This document shows positions 43,867 through 55,029 of a DNA stretch of 64,000 bases, one piece after another; position 1 is the stretch's first letter; every line of letters begins with the position of its first letter. The translations under genes were made by a program, and so were the position numbers. Below the pieces are notes generated by a model. The model was not told the DNA's origin, did no database searches, and saw only the letters and a program-made list of their open reading frames with translations. Source of the DNA: Mesotoga sp. Brook.08.105.5.1 (GTDB lineage Bacteria > Thermotogota > Thermotogae > Petrotogales > Kosmotogaceae); the NCBI RefSeq assembly GCF_002752635.1, contig NZ_AYTW01000031.1:1-64000 (forward strand), written 5' to 3'.

Positions 43867-44973
43867 TTAACTTTTCGATTTTACAGAGCCTCTATAGAAA
43901 GGTGTTTTGACAACTACAGCAGGTGCCTTCTTCGATCGAATTTCGACCTGCACTTCTGAGCCGCTCTTCCAGTAATCCTTTTCCAGATATGCTAGAGCGA
44001 GAGATTTGCCCAGCGTTGGAGAAAATACTCCGCTCGTGATCCAACCGACCTTCTTCTCACCGTCAAAGACCTCAAATCCATGCCTCGCGATACTCCTGCC
44101 GGATAGTTCTAGTCCCTTGAGCTTGTATTTTGTCCCGTTTGCTAGTTGTTCTTCCAGAACAGCTTTGCCGATGAAGTCTTTGTCCATCTTTACCGTCCAT
44201 TTGAGACCAGCCTCAAGAGGGGTTGTCTCATCGGTGAGTTCGTTGCCATAAAGCATGTAGGAAGCCTCAAACCTTAGTGTATCTCTTGCTCCAAGGCCGA
44301 TAGGCTTCACACCTAAATCAGCTCCCGTCTCAAGTATCTTTCTCCAAAGAGGGATAGCACCCTGAGGGTCGATATACAGTTCAAACCCGTCTTCTCCCGT
44401 ATAGCCTGTACGAGAAACCAACGCCTGGATGCCGTTCACTCTGCCGTACACGAAATGGTAGAAGGGAATGTCCGCCAATTTGACCTGCGATATTTCCCGT
44501 AATATCTCCTCTGCATGAGGTCCCTGAAAGGCGATCTGCGCAAAGTCGTCGGATGCGTCTTTAATTTGCACGTCGAAAGCACCCTTGTTTTTCTTGATCC
44601 ACTCGAAATCTTTGTCTTTGTTTGAAGCGTTAACTACGAACATCACCTTTCCATTGCCTATTCTGTAGACCAATACGTCATCGACTATCCCACCATTTTC
44701 ATTGCACATTGGAGAATAGACTATGGCTCCGTTCTTCAGCGAAGAGACAGAGTTTGTTATCAAATAGTCCGAAAATCGAATAGCGTCGGGTCCCACAATT
44801 TCGATTTCTCCCATGTGCGAGACATCAAAGAGGCCGGCTTTCTTCCTGACAAGATTGTGCTCGTTGATTATAGAATCAAACTGCAAAGGCATCTCCCATC
44901 CAGCAAAATCAACCAACTTTCCCTTTAGTCTCACATGTTCGCTGTAAAGCGGCGTTCTCTTTAGATCACTCAT
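43867..44973 (-). CDS. gcvT: Aminomethyltransferase, glycine cleavage T protein (368 aa)
   Basis: Transfers the methylene group from GcvH to tetrahydrofolate, releasing ammonia. Features: LVDFAGWEMPLQF near 20, GLFDVSHMGEIEI near 45, SRTGYTGEDGFELY near 185 and GLGARDTLRFEASYMLYGNEL near 225. The ATG at 44973 has GGAGGG upstream and lies inside the last codons of the DUF2007 gene, so the two are coupled. A longer frame to 45036 is rejected. Confidence 0.96.
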   Translation of the reverse strand: MSDLKRTPLYSEHVRLKGKLVDFAGWEMPLQFDSIINEHNLVRKKAGLFDVSHMGEIEIVGPDAIRFSDYLITNSVSSLKNGAIVYSPMCNENGGIVDDVLVYRIGNGKVMFVVNASNKDKDFEWIKKNKGAFDVQIKDASDDFAQIAFQGPHAEEILREISQVKLADIPFYHFVYGRVNGIQALVSRTGYTGEDGFELYIDPQGAIPLWRKILETGADLGVKPIGLGARDTLRFEASYMLYGNELTDETTPLEAGLKWTVKMDKDFIGKAVLEEQLANGTKYKLKGLELSGRSIARHGFEVFDGEKKVGWITSGVFSPTLGKSLALAYLEKDYWKSGSEVQVEIRSKKAPAVVVKTPFYRGSVKSKS

Positions 44974-45199
44974 CCGTTTCTTCCCTCCCCCTCTCTTGCA
45001 AGTCTTCAAAGATCTGAACGGCTTCTTCGAAATCATCGTCGGCTATAATAATGTCCACCAAGCCGCCCGAACCAAAGTAAACACTGTCGGTGTATGCGAA
45101 ATGAGAATCCACCAGTTCCGAGAAGATTCCTTCTTTTAGAAGGATTTCCTGATACATTTTTGCTTCAAACTCCGGAATTCCTGACTTGAGGACCTTCAT
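44966..45199 (-). CDS. DUF2007-type small protein (77 aa)
   Basis: Small soluble protein with the DUF2007 (putative signal transducing protein) pattern: an N-terminal beta-alpha with EAKMYQEILLKEGIFSELVDS, then GLVDIIIADDDFEEAVQIFEDL. GGAGG lies seven bases before the ATG. First gene of the gcv operon; it overlaps gcvT by eight bases. A regulatory or adapter role for glycine cleavage is suggested only by context. Confidence 0.8.
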   Translation of the reverse strand: MKVLKSGIPEFEAKMYQEILLKEGIFSELVDSHFAYTDSVYFGSGGLVDIIIADDDFEEAVQIFEDLQERGREETDE

Positions 45200-45224
45200 T
45201 CGATCACCTCCTGTTTCACCTGAA

Positions 45225-45253
45225 ATTATACACCAAGTAATTAGATAAGTTAA
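45225..45253 (-). promoter_or_regulatory. Promoter for the glycine cleavage operon
   Basis: Minus-strand TTAACT (45248-45253) and TATAAT (45225-45230), spacer 17. The start point would be near 45218, leaving a leader of about 20 bases and no room for a glycine riboswitch. Confidence 0.75.
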
Positions 45254-45347
45254 CTTCTGGACGCATTTCTAGCTGGTGATTTTAGAATTGCAATGTGCTA
45301 GAATGTAGTCGGTTAGCTAAGTGCAGTCATCGTTAGGAGGGATAATG

Positions 45348-46310
45348 ATGATAAAGAAGGTCGGGGTCCTCACCAGTGGAGGGGATTCGCCAGGGATGAA
45401 TGCAGCTATAAGGGCAGCTGTAAGAACTGCCCAGACAGATGAAATAGCCGTTGTAGGAATTAGGAGAGGGTACTCTGGTCTGCTTGATGAAGAGTTCGTC
45501 GATATGGACTACTCCTCGGTCGGAGGAATAATGGAGAAAGGTGGAACGGTCCTCAGGAGTTCCCGATGCGAAGAGTTCAAGACCGAGGAAGGCAGAGCTA
45601 GGGCTGCCGAAGTCCTGAGAAATAATCACATTGAAGCTCTTATTGTCATCGGAGGAGAGGGGAGTCTTTCCGGTGCAAAACTGCTTATGGAAGAAAACGG
45701 AATTCCAGTTGTCGGCATTCCGGGAACAATAGATAACGACATTGCTATGACAGACATGTGTATCGGGGTGGATACGTGTTTGAATACCTGTGTCGAAACA
45801 ATTCAGAAGCTCAAAGACACGGCTTCTTCGCATGAAAGAGCCTTTGTAGTAGAGGTCATGGGGAGAAATTCCGGTTATGTGGCACTTGCTTCGGGTATTG
45901 CGGTTGGAGCCGAAGCAATAATCGTTCCGGAGCTTCCCGTAGATTATGAATCAATAGCCGATAAGATTTTAAAAGAAAGGAAAAGAGGAAAGATCAACTG
46001 CATCATTGTAGTTGCCGAAGGTGCATCAAGTGCCTACACTGTTGCCAGACATGTAGAACACAGGATTGGGTACGAGACGAGAATAACCATCTTAGGTCAT
46101 ATTCAGAGAGGCGGTTCACCGACTGCTTTTGACAGGGTTCTCGCTTCGAGAATGGGATACGCTTCCATTAAGGTGCTCGAAAAGGAAGAAGGCGGCCTTA
46201 TGATGGCATTGAAAAGCGGAAAAATCGCCGCTGTACCTCTCGAAGAAGTTCTTTCCAACAAAAGGACGTTGGATGTGGAACTGGTTGAAATGGCGAAAAT
46301 ACTCTCCTGA
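45348..46310 (+). CDS. pfkA: ATP-dependent 6-phosphofructokinase (320 aa)
   Basis: Glycolytic enzyme making fructose 1,6-bisphosphate. Motifs: [17 protein letters not shown] at the N-terminus, RSSRCEEF near 73, GGEGSLSG near 103, [14 protein letters not shown] near 123 (catalytic Asp), and [16 protein letters not shown] near 246. The Mg-binding GGDGS of most PFKs is GGEGS here; the following Gly, linked to ATP rather than PPi use, is kept. AGGAGG precedes two adjacent ATGs (45345, 45348); the second has better spacing. It is followed 14 bases later by pyk. Confidence 0.95.
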   Translation: MIKKVGVLTSGGDSPGMNAAIRAAVRTAQTDEIAVVGIRRGYSGLLDEEFVDMDYSSVGGIMEKGGTVLRSSRCEEFKTEEGRARAAEVLRNNHIEALIVIGGEGSLSGAKLLMEENGIPVVGIPGTIDNDIAMTDMCIGVDTCLNTCVETIQKLKDTASSHERAFVVEVMGRNSGYVALASGIAVGAEAIIVPELPVDYESIADKILKERKRGKINCIIVVAEGASSAYTVARHVEHRIGYETRITILGHIQRGGSPTAFDRVLASRMGYASIKVLEKEEGGLMMALKSGKIAAVPLEEVLSNKRTLDVELVEMAKILS

Positions 46311-46324
46311 CGGGGTGATCTGCT

Positions 46325-47743
46325 TTGAGAAAGACGAAGATTGTCTGCACTATCGGACCTGTTACTGAGACTCCGGAAATGCTGAGGGCTCTCATACAGA
46401 GAGGGATGGATGTTGCCAGGCTGAATACAACTCATGGCAATATTACTGAACACAAGGATAGAATCAGGAAATTGAAAGAGATTCGCCAATCAATGAGATC
46501 TCCGCTCACGATCTTGCTGGACCTTTCAGGTCCAAAGATCAGAACAGGTGTCTTCAGAAGTCCTTATGTGGAGCTCCCGAAGGGAGGCGAGTTTGTTCTT
46601 ACAACTGAAGACATTGAAGGAGACGATACGATTGTAAGTGTTAACTACAATAAGCTCCCAGAGGAAGTGAAGGCCGGGAATCTTATTATGATGGATGATG
46701 GAAAGATCAAGCTTAAGGTTTTATCCGTCACAAAGTCCGAAGTTAGAACAAGAATCTTGAGTGGGGGAGTTGTAACTCACAGAAGAGGAATCAACCTTCC
46801 GGGAATAGACATAAGCATACCGGCAATTACAGAAAAAGACAGGCGGTTCATTGAACTGGGAATCGAGGAACAAGTTGACTACTTTGCGCTATCCTTTGTC
46901 AGGAGACCAGAAGACGTTCTTCACGCAAAGAAGGTAGTTGAGGAGTTTGGAGGATCTATTCCTATAGTCTCCAAGATAGAGACGGAACAGGCGCTGAAAA
47001 ACATTGAGAAGATAGCAGAAGTTTCCGATGGTATGATGGTTGCAAGAGGCGATCTGGGTGTTGAGATACCCGTTGAGGAGGTGCCGGTCGCTCAGAAGAA
47101 GATCATTAGGGTCGGCAATCAGAAGCGGATTCCCGTGATAACGGCAACCCAGATGCTTGAATCTATGATAGAGAATCCAGCGCCAACGAGGGCCGAGGCA
47201 ACGGATATTACCAATGCGATCATTGACGGTACTGATGCCATAATGCTTTCCGGTGAGACTTCGATTGGCAAATATCCTCTGGAAGCTGTGACAGTTATGG
47301 ATCTAACGGCAAGATCAGCGGAAAGGTATCTTAAGCAGGATCCCGGTTTGCTGAGGTGGACAAGAGAAAAGGTTTCAACAGACGATCACACAGATGCTAT
47401 CTGCAGAGCAGCGTGGGATATTAGCGAAGCGCTGAAGGTGAAGGTCATCGTAAGCTCCACTTTCTCTGGACACACTGCAAGAAATGTCTCGGGGTTCAGG
47501 CCAAGGGCTCATATACTTGCGGTTACTCCCAATGAAGCAACGTATTATAGGCTAAACCTCGTTTGGGGAGCTCATCCAGTATTAATGGGTCTTGGCAATT
47601 CTACAGACGATCTTGTTGAAGTTGCCGGGCCTCTTGCAAGACAGCTTAAGCTTGTGAAAAGCGGGGATACGATAATTCTTACCGCTGGCATTCCCTTTGG
47701 AACTAGTAACTCTACCAATATATTGAAACTGGAGATTGCGTAG
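46325..47743 (+). CDS. pyk: Pyruvate kinase (472 aa)
   Basis: Makes ATP and pyruvate from phosphoenolpyruvate. Motifs: TKIVCTIGPVTETPE at the start, DLSGPKIRTG near 63, the active site IVSKIETEQALKNI near 217, GDLGVEIP near 240 and TATQMLESMIENPAPTRAE near 275, plus a C-terminal allosteric domain. TTG start with GGGGTGATC upstream. Cotranscribed with pfkA, a common pairing. Confidence 0.97.
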   Translation: MRKTKIVCTIGPVTETPEMLRALIQRGMDVARLNTTHGNITEHKDRIRKLKEIRQSMRSPLTILLDLSGPKIRTGVFRSPYVELPKGGEFVLTTEDIEGDDTIVSVNYNKLPEEVKAGNLIMMDDGKIKLKVLSVTKSEVRTRILSGGVVTHRRGINLPGIDISIPAITEKDRRFIELGIEEQVDYFALSFVRRPEDVLHAKKVVEEFGGSIPIVSKIETEQALKNIEKIAEVSDGMMVARGDLGVEIPVEEVPVAQKKIIRVGNQKRIPVITATQMLESMIENPAPTRAEATDITNAIIDGTDAIMLSGETSIGKYPLEAVTVMDLTARSAERYLKQDPGLLRWTREKVSTDDHTDAICRAAWDISEALKVKVIVSSTFSGHTARNVSGFRPRAHILAVTPNEATYYRLNLVWGAHPVLMGLGNSTDDLVEVAGPLARQLKLVKSGDTIILTAGIPFGTSNSTNILKLEIA

Positions 47744-47864
47744 CCGTGAGCTCGAGTGGCGAGAGTGGGCCGAAGATAATCAGAAAAACCTGGGGAAAAA
47801 GAGCATAAACGCCCTCGAACACCCTTAATCTTTCATGTTTACGATCATTTAACACTGGAAGCCC

Positions 47865-47893
47865 TTGAAGAAATCACAATGTTGTTTTATCAT
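47865..47893 (+). promoter_or_regulatory. Promoter for groES-groEL
   Basis: TTGAAG (47865-47870) and TATCAT (47888-47893) with 17-base spacing. The expected start point near 47900 lies inside the CIRCE-like element. Confidence 0.7.
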
Positions 47894-47896
47894 TTA

Positions 47897-47923
47897 TTAG
47901 CAGACTGTTACTTTGAGTGCTAA
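47897..47923 (+). promoter_or_regulatory. CIRCE-like HrcA operator
   Basis: TTAGCAGAC-N9-GAGTGCTAA against the consensus TTAGCACTC-N9-GAGTGCTAA. The right half is perfect and the left half differs at two positions. It implies heat-shock control by HrcA, which is not encoded in this window. Confidence 0.85.
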
Positions 47924-47949
47924 CTATACAATACGAAAGGAGGCTTTTT

Positions 47950-49855
<1,906 letters not shown>

Positions 49856-49871
49856 TAAGAGAATCACTTTG

Positions 49872-49897
49872 AAGGGAGAGCTTGCTCTCCCTTTTTT
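49872..49897 (+). terminator. Intrinsic terminator after groEL
   Basis: Stem AAGGGAGA/TCTCCCTT (49872-49879, 49886-49893; loop GCTTGC, whose GC ends can extend the stem) running into TTTTTT. Confidence 0.92.
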
Positions 49898-50216
49898 GCT
49901 GTCGTTACTCTGAAAATGACTGAACTCATCTTGACTAGCTTAACTGGCATAGATCTTTTACGCAAGCAAACGCGGCGCATATACACCCGAGCCTACAGTG
50001 TTAACCCGCACGATCCTTCAGCAGGATGTGGTGTTTCACCATCAGAACTCACAACTTCGAACTTGCAGTGTCTTCTTCCATCTGCGACCTACATATAGAA
50101 TTGAGTGGTTCTTCCTACCACTTTGCATGTACGCGGATTTGCCTGGACTCAAAACCCGAAGGCTTTTTAGGATGTGCTATAAGAAATCACGGGCTAATTT
50201 GTGGCAGAATAGACAC
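49898..50216. other. Intergenic region before the ABC-2-like permease
   Basis: About 320 bases. Open frames exist but none has a site or a recognisable product. TATAAG near 50179 could be a -10 element for the permease. Nothing else seen. Confidence 0.4.
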
Positions 50217-51848
50217 ATGAGAGACTTCATAGTTATACTCAAGTGGAGAACTATAGAAGGTTACAGAATGCTGACAAGGCAGGGTAAGAGAGCGATTATT
50301 GCAACTTTCCTTGCAGTAATCATTGTGATAGCTATAGGTGTTCCGATTACTTTCTATCTGAGAGGCTTTCTTGTTCCGAATTTCTCTAGAGTTGCAGGTT
50401 TATCCGACCAGCTCAAAGAGCTTACCGGAATCGACCTGAAGCTAATAGTCATCTCCTTTTTTTCCGCGATAATATTCTCTATACTTCTGGGTAGCGATCT
50501 TCCAATCGTAGTTTCGAATCTTTTCTTCTCCGATAGGGCTGAGATGCTGCTCAGCTTGCCGGTTAAGAAGTCTACGGTTGCGAATGTACAACTGCTTGAG
50601 GTTCTCGCTGCAGGAGGATTGCCCATACTTCTATTTGCGCCGATCTTCATGGCTGCACTGAGAGGGCTTGGCTATTCGGGAGGGAGATTCTGGATGGCCC
50701 TGGTCTTGTTGTTTGTATTTGTGCTTGACACTCTGGTGATAACCGCAATTATCTCTTTTGGAATAGTATTCCTTTCCAAGGGGCGGTTTCTCAAGACTCT
50801 CTCTGCCATGATGACTATGGTGACTATCTTCGTCTTCATTTTCACGTTGCGCTTCATGGACTTCTCTACTATAGATCTTGCAAGGCCGGATCAGGTTGCC
50901 GATCAGTTCGGAGGTCTCCAGAGAGTCATCACCTCTCCATATCTACCTTGGACACCCTTTGTAAGGGCAATAACCGGAGAGACCACGGATCTTCTTGTTT
51001 TCGTTACTACTTCGGCAGTTTTGTTTGTTTTGCTTGGCTTCCTAGAAGTCTTTGTTTATCCAACCGTTCTTCAGAAGCTTATGACAAGACCAATAGGAAA
51101 TGCAGCTCTTCATTCAAAAGAGAGGTTTAGGAGACACAGCGTACTATTCGGTTTGATTATTAAGGATCTCCTTCTGCTGGTCAGGGAGCCTAAACTGACG
51201 TTTGCCTTTCTCTATCCCTCACTGTTTGTGCCTGTAGTAGTGTTTGTTAACCCTACGCTTCTGAGCAGCTTCGGGGTTCTGCAGCTCCTTGGTCTTATAG
51301 TCTTTCTTTTCAGTAACTACACAACTGTCTCTTCAACGGCTCTATTTGCCTTTGAACGTCAGATTGGGGATGGCGTATGGTTGTTTCCAATAAGAAGGAT
51401 AAAATCTGTGCTTTCAAAGTCTATTGTTGTCAGCTCGCTATATTCTTTGATAATACTGGTTGTCGGTTTGTATGTGTCTTCAAATGCATCTCAGTATAGG
51501 GCTTTCATGATGAATTTCCTGATTCTAATGATTCCAACGATTTTCACGCTCTCATTGTTCGGGGGCTTTCTTGAGAAGAGCTTCGGGACCAAAGATACAA
51601 GAAATGTCTTCAAGGCGCTCAGCCTACCGGGTGCAATACTCTCGTTCTTACTTTCCACACTGTTGCCGGTTTTTTCTACCCTTCCACTTACCCTCTATCT
51701 TGCAGGAGATATCGGCCTCTTTCTTGGTTTCCTCAATGTTCCGGTTGCCTCTCCATTCACATGGTTGTTTGGGCTGGTATTCCCACTCGCTCTATGGGCA
51801 GTCATTACATGGGCATCGTTAAAGTCGCTGTGCTATAATTTTGTCTGA
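50217..51848 (+). CDS. Multi-spanning ABC-2-like exporter permease (543 aa)
   Basis: About 12-14 hydrophobic segments in two similar halves, with charged cytoplasmic loops such as RRHSVLFGLIIKDLLLLVREPK near 310. Size and layout resemble the 'putative ABC exporter' membrane proteins of Firmicutes and Thermotogae. The ATG at 50217 begins MRDFIVILKWRTIEGYRML, a plausible cytoplasmic N-terminus; the longer frame to 49998 is low-complexity and rejected. No ATPase partner gene is adjacent. No good ribosome binding site is seen. Confidence 0.7.
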   Translation: MRDFIVILKWRTIEGYRMLTRQGKRAIIATFLAVIIVIAIGVPITFYLRGFLVPNFSRVAGLSDQLKELTGIDLKLIVISFFSAIIFSILLGSDLPIVVSNLFFSDRAEMLLSLPVKKSTVANVQLLEVLAAGGLPILLFAPIFMAALRGLGYSGGRFWMALVLLFVFVLDTLVITAIISFGIVFLSKGRFLKTLSAMMTMVTIFVFIFTLRFMDFSTIDLARPDQVADQFGGLQRVITSPYLPWTPFVRAITGETTDLLVFVTTSAVLFVLLGFLEVFVYPTVLQKLMTRPIGNAALHSKERFRRHSVLFGLIIKDLLLLVREPKLTFAFLYPSLFVPVVVFVNPTLLSSFGVLQLLGLIVFLFSNYTTVSSTALFAFERQIGDGVWLFPIRRIKSVLSKSIVVSSLYSLIILVVGLYVSSNASQYRAFMMNFLILMIPTIFTLSLFGGFLEKSFGTKDTRNVFKALSLPGAILSFLLSTLLPVFSTLPLTLYLAGDIGLFLGFLNVPVASPFTWLFGLVFPLALWAVITWASLKSLCYNFV

Positions 51849-51871
51849 ATGAGGATTTTGGAGGGATAGGC

Positions 51872-52969
51872 TTGAAGGTTCAGGACGTAAAACACTTGAG
51901 CAGGAAGATCATGGAATCCGGGGAGATCCCGCTTCTTTGGGGTCACTTTGGGGTAGGAAAGACCGATCTTGCTAGGGAGATTGCAGCTGAGACGGGCAGA
52001 GAGTTGATAATCCTAGTCATATCACAGATGGAGCCAGGTGACCTTATCGGGATGCCGTCGAGAGACGGCGAACGAACCTTGTTTTTGAGGCCCGATTGGT
52101 GGCCGACTGAAGGCAATGTGATACTCATGATAGATGAGATAAATAGGGCTCATAGATCAATCAGGAATGCAATTATGCAACTTCTAATAGATAGAAGAAT
52201 ACACAACCATTTTCTACCCGAAGGTTGTTGGATAATGGCCGCGGCAAATCCGCCGGATGAGGAATATGATCAGGTTGAACTTATTACGGATCCTGCCTTT
52301 ATGTCGCGATTCTTCCACATAGAACTGACTCCCGATCCAGAAGAATGGCTTAAGTGGGCAGAACTCCAGAAGATGCCGGAGACTGTTACCAACTTCATAG
52401 GTGAGTATCCAGAGTTTCTTTCAAGAGACACGGTTGTCTCGATGCGGCTGGAATTGAGACCGAGCCCCCGTAGCTGGTACAAATTGGGCAGAGTATACGC
52501 AGGTCTTTCAAGCATGGAGATCGAAAAGTTCGGCTATGTAATCGCCGCTGGCATAGTAGGACCGGAAGCGGCCAGAACTTTCATGAGTAAGATTCAGGGC
52601 AGCGAGCTCCTTCCTTCTCCCCGAACTCTGCTTCTCGAACTGGATGAGAATATCCTTTCGAGACTCTCTAAAGGTGATATCTCGGGGACTAGCGCCTCGA
52701 TTCTCCGTATCACAAAGCATCTTTCTGAGCTAGATGATTTACAGGTTCAGGAATACTTTCAGAATGTACCTGTAATCTCGGAAAACCTTCTAAGGATAGG
52801 CAGAGTTATCCCGAAAGACTCGTTCTTTTCGGTAATAAGACATATTGTTCACCAGGTCGAGGGGGAAAAGGGATTAAAACGGGCCTTCTACGAGAATCTT
52901 CTCGAAGAACTTGCCATGGACCATGATGTTCTGAAATTCCTTCAGAGGAGCGAAAAGGATGAGAAATGA
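51872..52969 (+). CDS. MoxR-type AAA+ ATPase (365 aa)
   Basis: AAA+ ATPase with Walker A GHFGVGKTDLAR near residue 25, a pore/insert region with ISQMEPGDLIGMPSRDG, Walker B VILMIDEINRAHRSIRNA near 86, sensor 1 AAANPPDEEYDQ near 128, and a helical C-terminal domain. MoxR ATPases work with VWA-domain proteins to assemble or remodel complexes. TTG start seven bases after GGAGG. Its stop overlaps the next gene, which indeed encodes a VWA-like protein. Confidence 0.88.
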   Translation: MKVQDVKHLSRKIMESGEIPLLWGHFGVGKTDLAREIAAETGRELIILVISQMEPGDLIGMPSRDGERTLFLRPDWWPTEGNVILMIDEINRAHRSIRNAIMQLLIDRRIHNHFLPEGCWIMAAANPPDEEYDQVELITDPAFMSRFFHIELTPDPEEWLKWAELQKMPETVTNFIGEYPEFLSRDTVVSMRLELRPSPRSWYKLGRVYAGLSSMEIEKFGYVIAAGIVGPEAARTFMSKIQGSELLPSPRTLLLELDENILSRLSKGDISGTSASILRITKHLSELDDLQVQEYFQNVPVISENLLRIGRVIPKDSFFSVIRHIVHQVEGEKGLKRAFYENLLEELAMDHDVLKFLQRSEKDEK

Positions 52970-54152
52970 GGAGTTGATGGAAAGGGCTGTTTTCGAATTA
53001 GGCAAGGACAGCCCCTTCTACAATTTCCTGCTTCTCTTCATCGACAGAATTCCCTCTCCTTCGGTCAGGACGATGAAATTGAGGGTGAGCTCCAGGGGGA
53101 GATTTCAACTTCTATACAATCCGGATACACTTCGAAACAAACCACTTACATTTTCGAAGGCGCTTTTGAAGCACGAGTGTCTTCACATAGTGAATGGACA
53201 CATTCTGATACCCGTCAACAAATCCAGAGAGAAGATGCTCTGGGATCTATCCATGGATGCCGCCGTAAATCAGTTCATACGCGAGCTTGACGCTTTCAGT
53301 CTTCCTATGGATTCTCTTCTTCAGGAGGGCTGTGGAACCGATAATGAGAGATTCTTCGTTGGGCCTCCGATGCAGCATCCAGGAATGACGGCAGAGTTCT
53401 ACCACGACTGGGGCCTTGACTTCATGAAGAAAAACAAGACCATTGATCTTGAGCTTCTGGACTCAAACATATCCAGGCCCGATTCACATGAGGATTTTGG
53501 AAGGTTTGAACTCCCGAAAGAGTTCGTTGAGGATCTTCTTAAACAGGTGATCTCAGAGACTATGGAAAAGGCTAAGGACGGGATGCCGGAGGGTCTTGAG
53601 GCGGTAATGAAACTGGTTCTTGACAACCCGATCCTTGACTGGAGAAACATGATTAGGCGGTTCTTCGGTTCATCGATGCAGGTTGGCAGATACCGAACTC
53701 CTATGAGACCTAACAGAAGATATGATGATCAGCCCGGCTGGAGAAACGATTACGCAGCGAAACTCGTTGTCGTAGTCGATACTAGCGGGAGCATAATAGA
53801 AGAGGAGTTCAACGCCTTCTTCAGTGAGATAGATGAGGTTACTAGAGTCACAGACTCACGGGTCTGGCTGGTGCAGGTGGACGAGACTGTGCAGAGTGTC
53901 ATGAAGTATGGAAAAGGTATGTGGAGAGATCTTAAGTTAATGGGTAGAGGGGAGACCGATCTTCAGCCTGCCGTTGACTACGCTCAGGAAAAACTCAGAC
54001 CGGAAGGACTACTGCTTTTCACGGATGGATTTACCGATCTTCCTACAATTTCGAGAAGGGCGTTGTTTGTTCTTCCAAAGAGCCACAATCCAGAGTTCGC
54101 CCAGGAGGCAAAATCTATCTATGGACGATCATCGGTGGTGTTCCTTAAGTGA
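52959..54152 (+). CDS. DUF2201-type protein: HExxH metallopeptidase-like plus VWA domain (397 aa)
   Basis: N-terminal half has a zinc-peptidase-like helix ALLKHECLHIVNGHI near residue 68, giving HECLH (HExxH) and a following H. The C-terminal half (about 270-397) is a VWA-like domain with the metal-ion-dependent motif VVVVDTSGSI near 270 and later GRGETDLQPAVDYA. This matches the DUF2201 putative metallopeptidase plus VWA-like architecture. AGAGGAG lies eight bases before the ATG. It overlaps the MoxR gene upstream by 11 bases and the next gene by four, so these form one operon. Confidence 0.85.
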   Translation: MRNEELMERAVFELGKDSPFYNFLLLFIDRIPSPSVRTMKLRVSSRGRFQLLYNPDTLRNKPLTFSKALLKHECLHIVNGHILIPVNKSREKMLWDLSMDAAVNQFIRELDAFSLPMDSLLQEGCGTDNERFFVGPPMQHPGMTAEFYHDWGLDFMKKNKTIDLELLDSNISRPDSHEDFGRFELPKEFVEDLLKQVISETMEKAKDGMPEGLEAVMKLVLDNPILDWRNMIRRFFGSSMQVGRYRTPMRPNRRYDDQPGWRNDYAAKLVVVVDTSGSIIEEEFNAFFSEIDEVTRVTDSRVWLVQVDETVQSVMKYGKGMWRDLKLMGRGETDLQPAVDYAQEKLRPEGLLLFTDGFTDLPTISRRALFVLPKSHNPEFAQEAKSIYGRSSVVFLK

Positions 54153-55018
54153 CATACTATGCCGGTCCAGAAAGCTATAGAAACAAGCTCAAGGCGGTTT
54201 ACGAGACCGTCGAAAGCAATTTTCCATCTTACGCGAAGTTGGTTGTTGAGCGGTCTGATAGACTTGACAATGCTTTCGGTCATTTCATGACGCTTGTAGT
54301 TCAAACTTCGAAGGGGAATGCGCCGGTTCTTTCAATTTTTGTGGACAGTGAGGGCAGAGGCTTTGTGGGACTCTCCAATTCGTCGCCTTTCGAGACGGCC
54401 AGCGCCTTGTACAGATTCTCAAACGAAGAGGAAGAGCCTATCGTTGATGATTTCTCCGGTGTCTTCGAAGAGGGAGCTGAGCTGGTATTCCATAGGGCGA
54501 TCTTTCAGAGTCCGTTGAAGCTGTACTTCCTAGCTTATTTTGGCAATGAAAGACTTCTTCGTAAAGAGATTTTGAAGGATTCTCTCCGAGGAAAGGACTA
54601 CTTCAGGCTGCCTGAAATGATTGACGATGCCCTCTTTTCTATATGCAGAGAGAACTATAGAAGATGGATAGAGTTCGATGACGGGGAGGTCCTGATATTC
54701 CCCTTTCAGAATATCTTGAAGATTGCTTTTGGTCCTCCCAAAATAAACGAGAGTATCGACCATTCAATAATCTTGGAACTTTCAAGGTTATTCAGGATCG
54801 AAGTCACAAAGAAGTGCGGTGTTCTGAGAAACGCCAGCGTCACTCCTAACATGAAAATAGCGAGACCGGTTTCAACCGTCTTCGAAATCGATCTGGTTGA
54901 ATCCAAGCCGGTATACGATAGGCTCGAGGAATTCTATAAGTTCTACTCGAAATTTATATCTGAGACGGTAGACAAGATGCTGGAATTTATTCACAGAGAT
55001 TTTCCGCTTGACGAATAG
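54149..55018 (+). CDS. Conserved-context hypothetical protein (289 aa)
   Basis: GTG start overlapping the VWA gene stop. Soluble mixed alpha/beta protein with no signal peptide and no recognised motif; a conspicuous segment is RWIEFDDGEVLIFPFQNILK near residue 170. Overlap with the MoxR/VWA genes suggests a partner or substrate of that ATPase. Confidence 0.7.
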   Translation: MTYYAGPESYRNKLKAVYETVESNFPSYAKLVVERSDRLDNAFGHFMTLVVQTSKGNAPVLSIFVDSEGRGFVGLSNSSPFETASALYRFSNEEEEPIVDDFSGVFEEGAELVFHRAIFQSPLKLYFLAYFGNERLLRKEILKDSLRGKDYFRLPEMIDDALFSICRENYRRWIEFDDGEVLIFPFQNILKIAFGPPKINESIDHSIILELSRLFRIEVTKKCGVLRNASVTPNMKIARPVSTVFEIDLVESKPVYDRLEEFYKFYSKFISETVDKMLEFIHRDFPLDE

Positions 55019-55029
55019 GGTGGTGTATC

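Noticed and set aside
45200-45347. Glycine riboswitch before the gcv operon
   Set aside because: Searched for, but the promoter leaves a leader of only about 20 bases and no conserved core is seen.
49998-50216. 73-residue N-terminal extension of the ABC-2-like permease
   Set aside because: Unlike a membrane protein start, no binding site, and the conserved-looking N-terminus begins at 50217.
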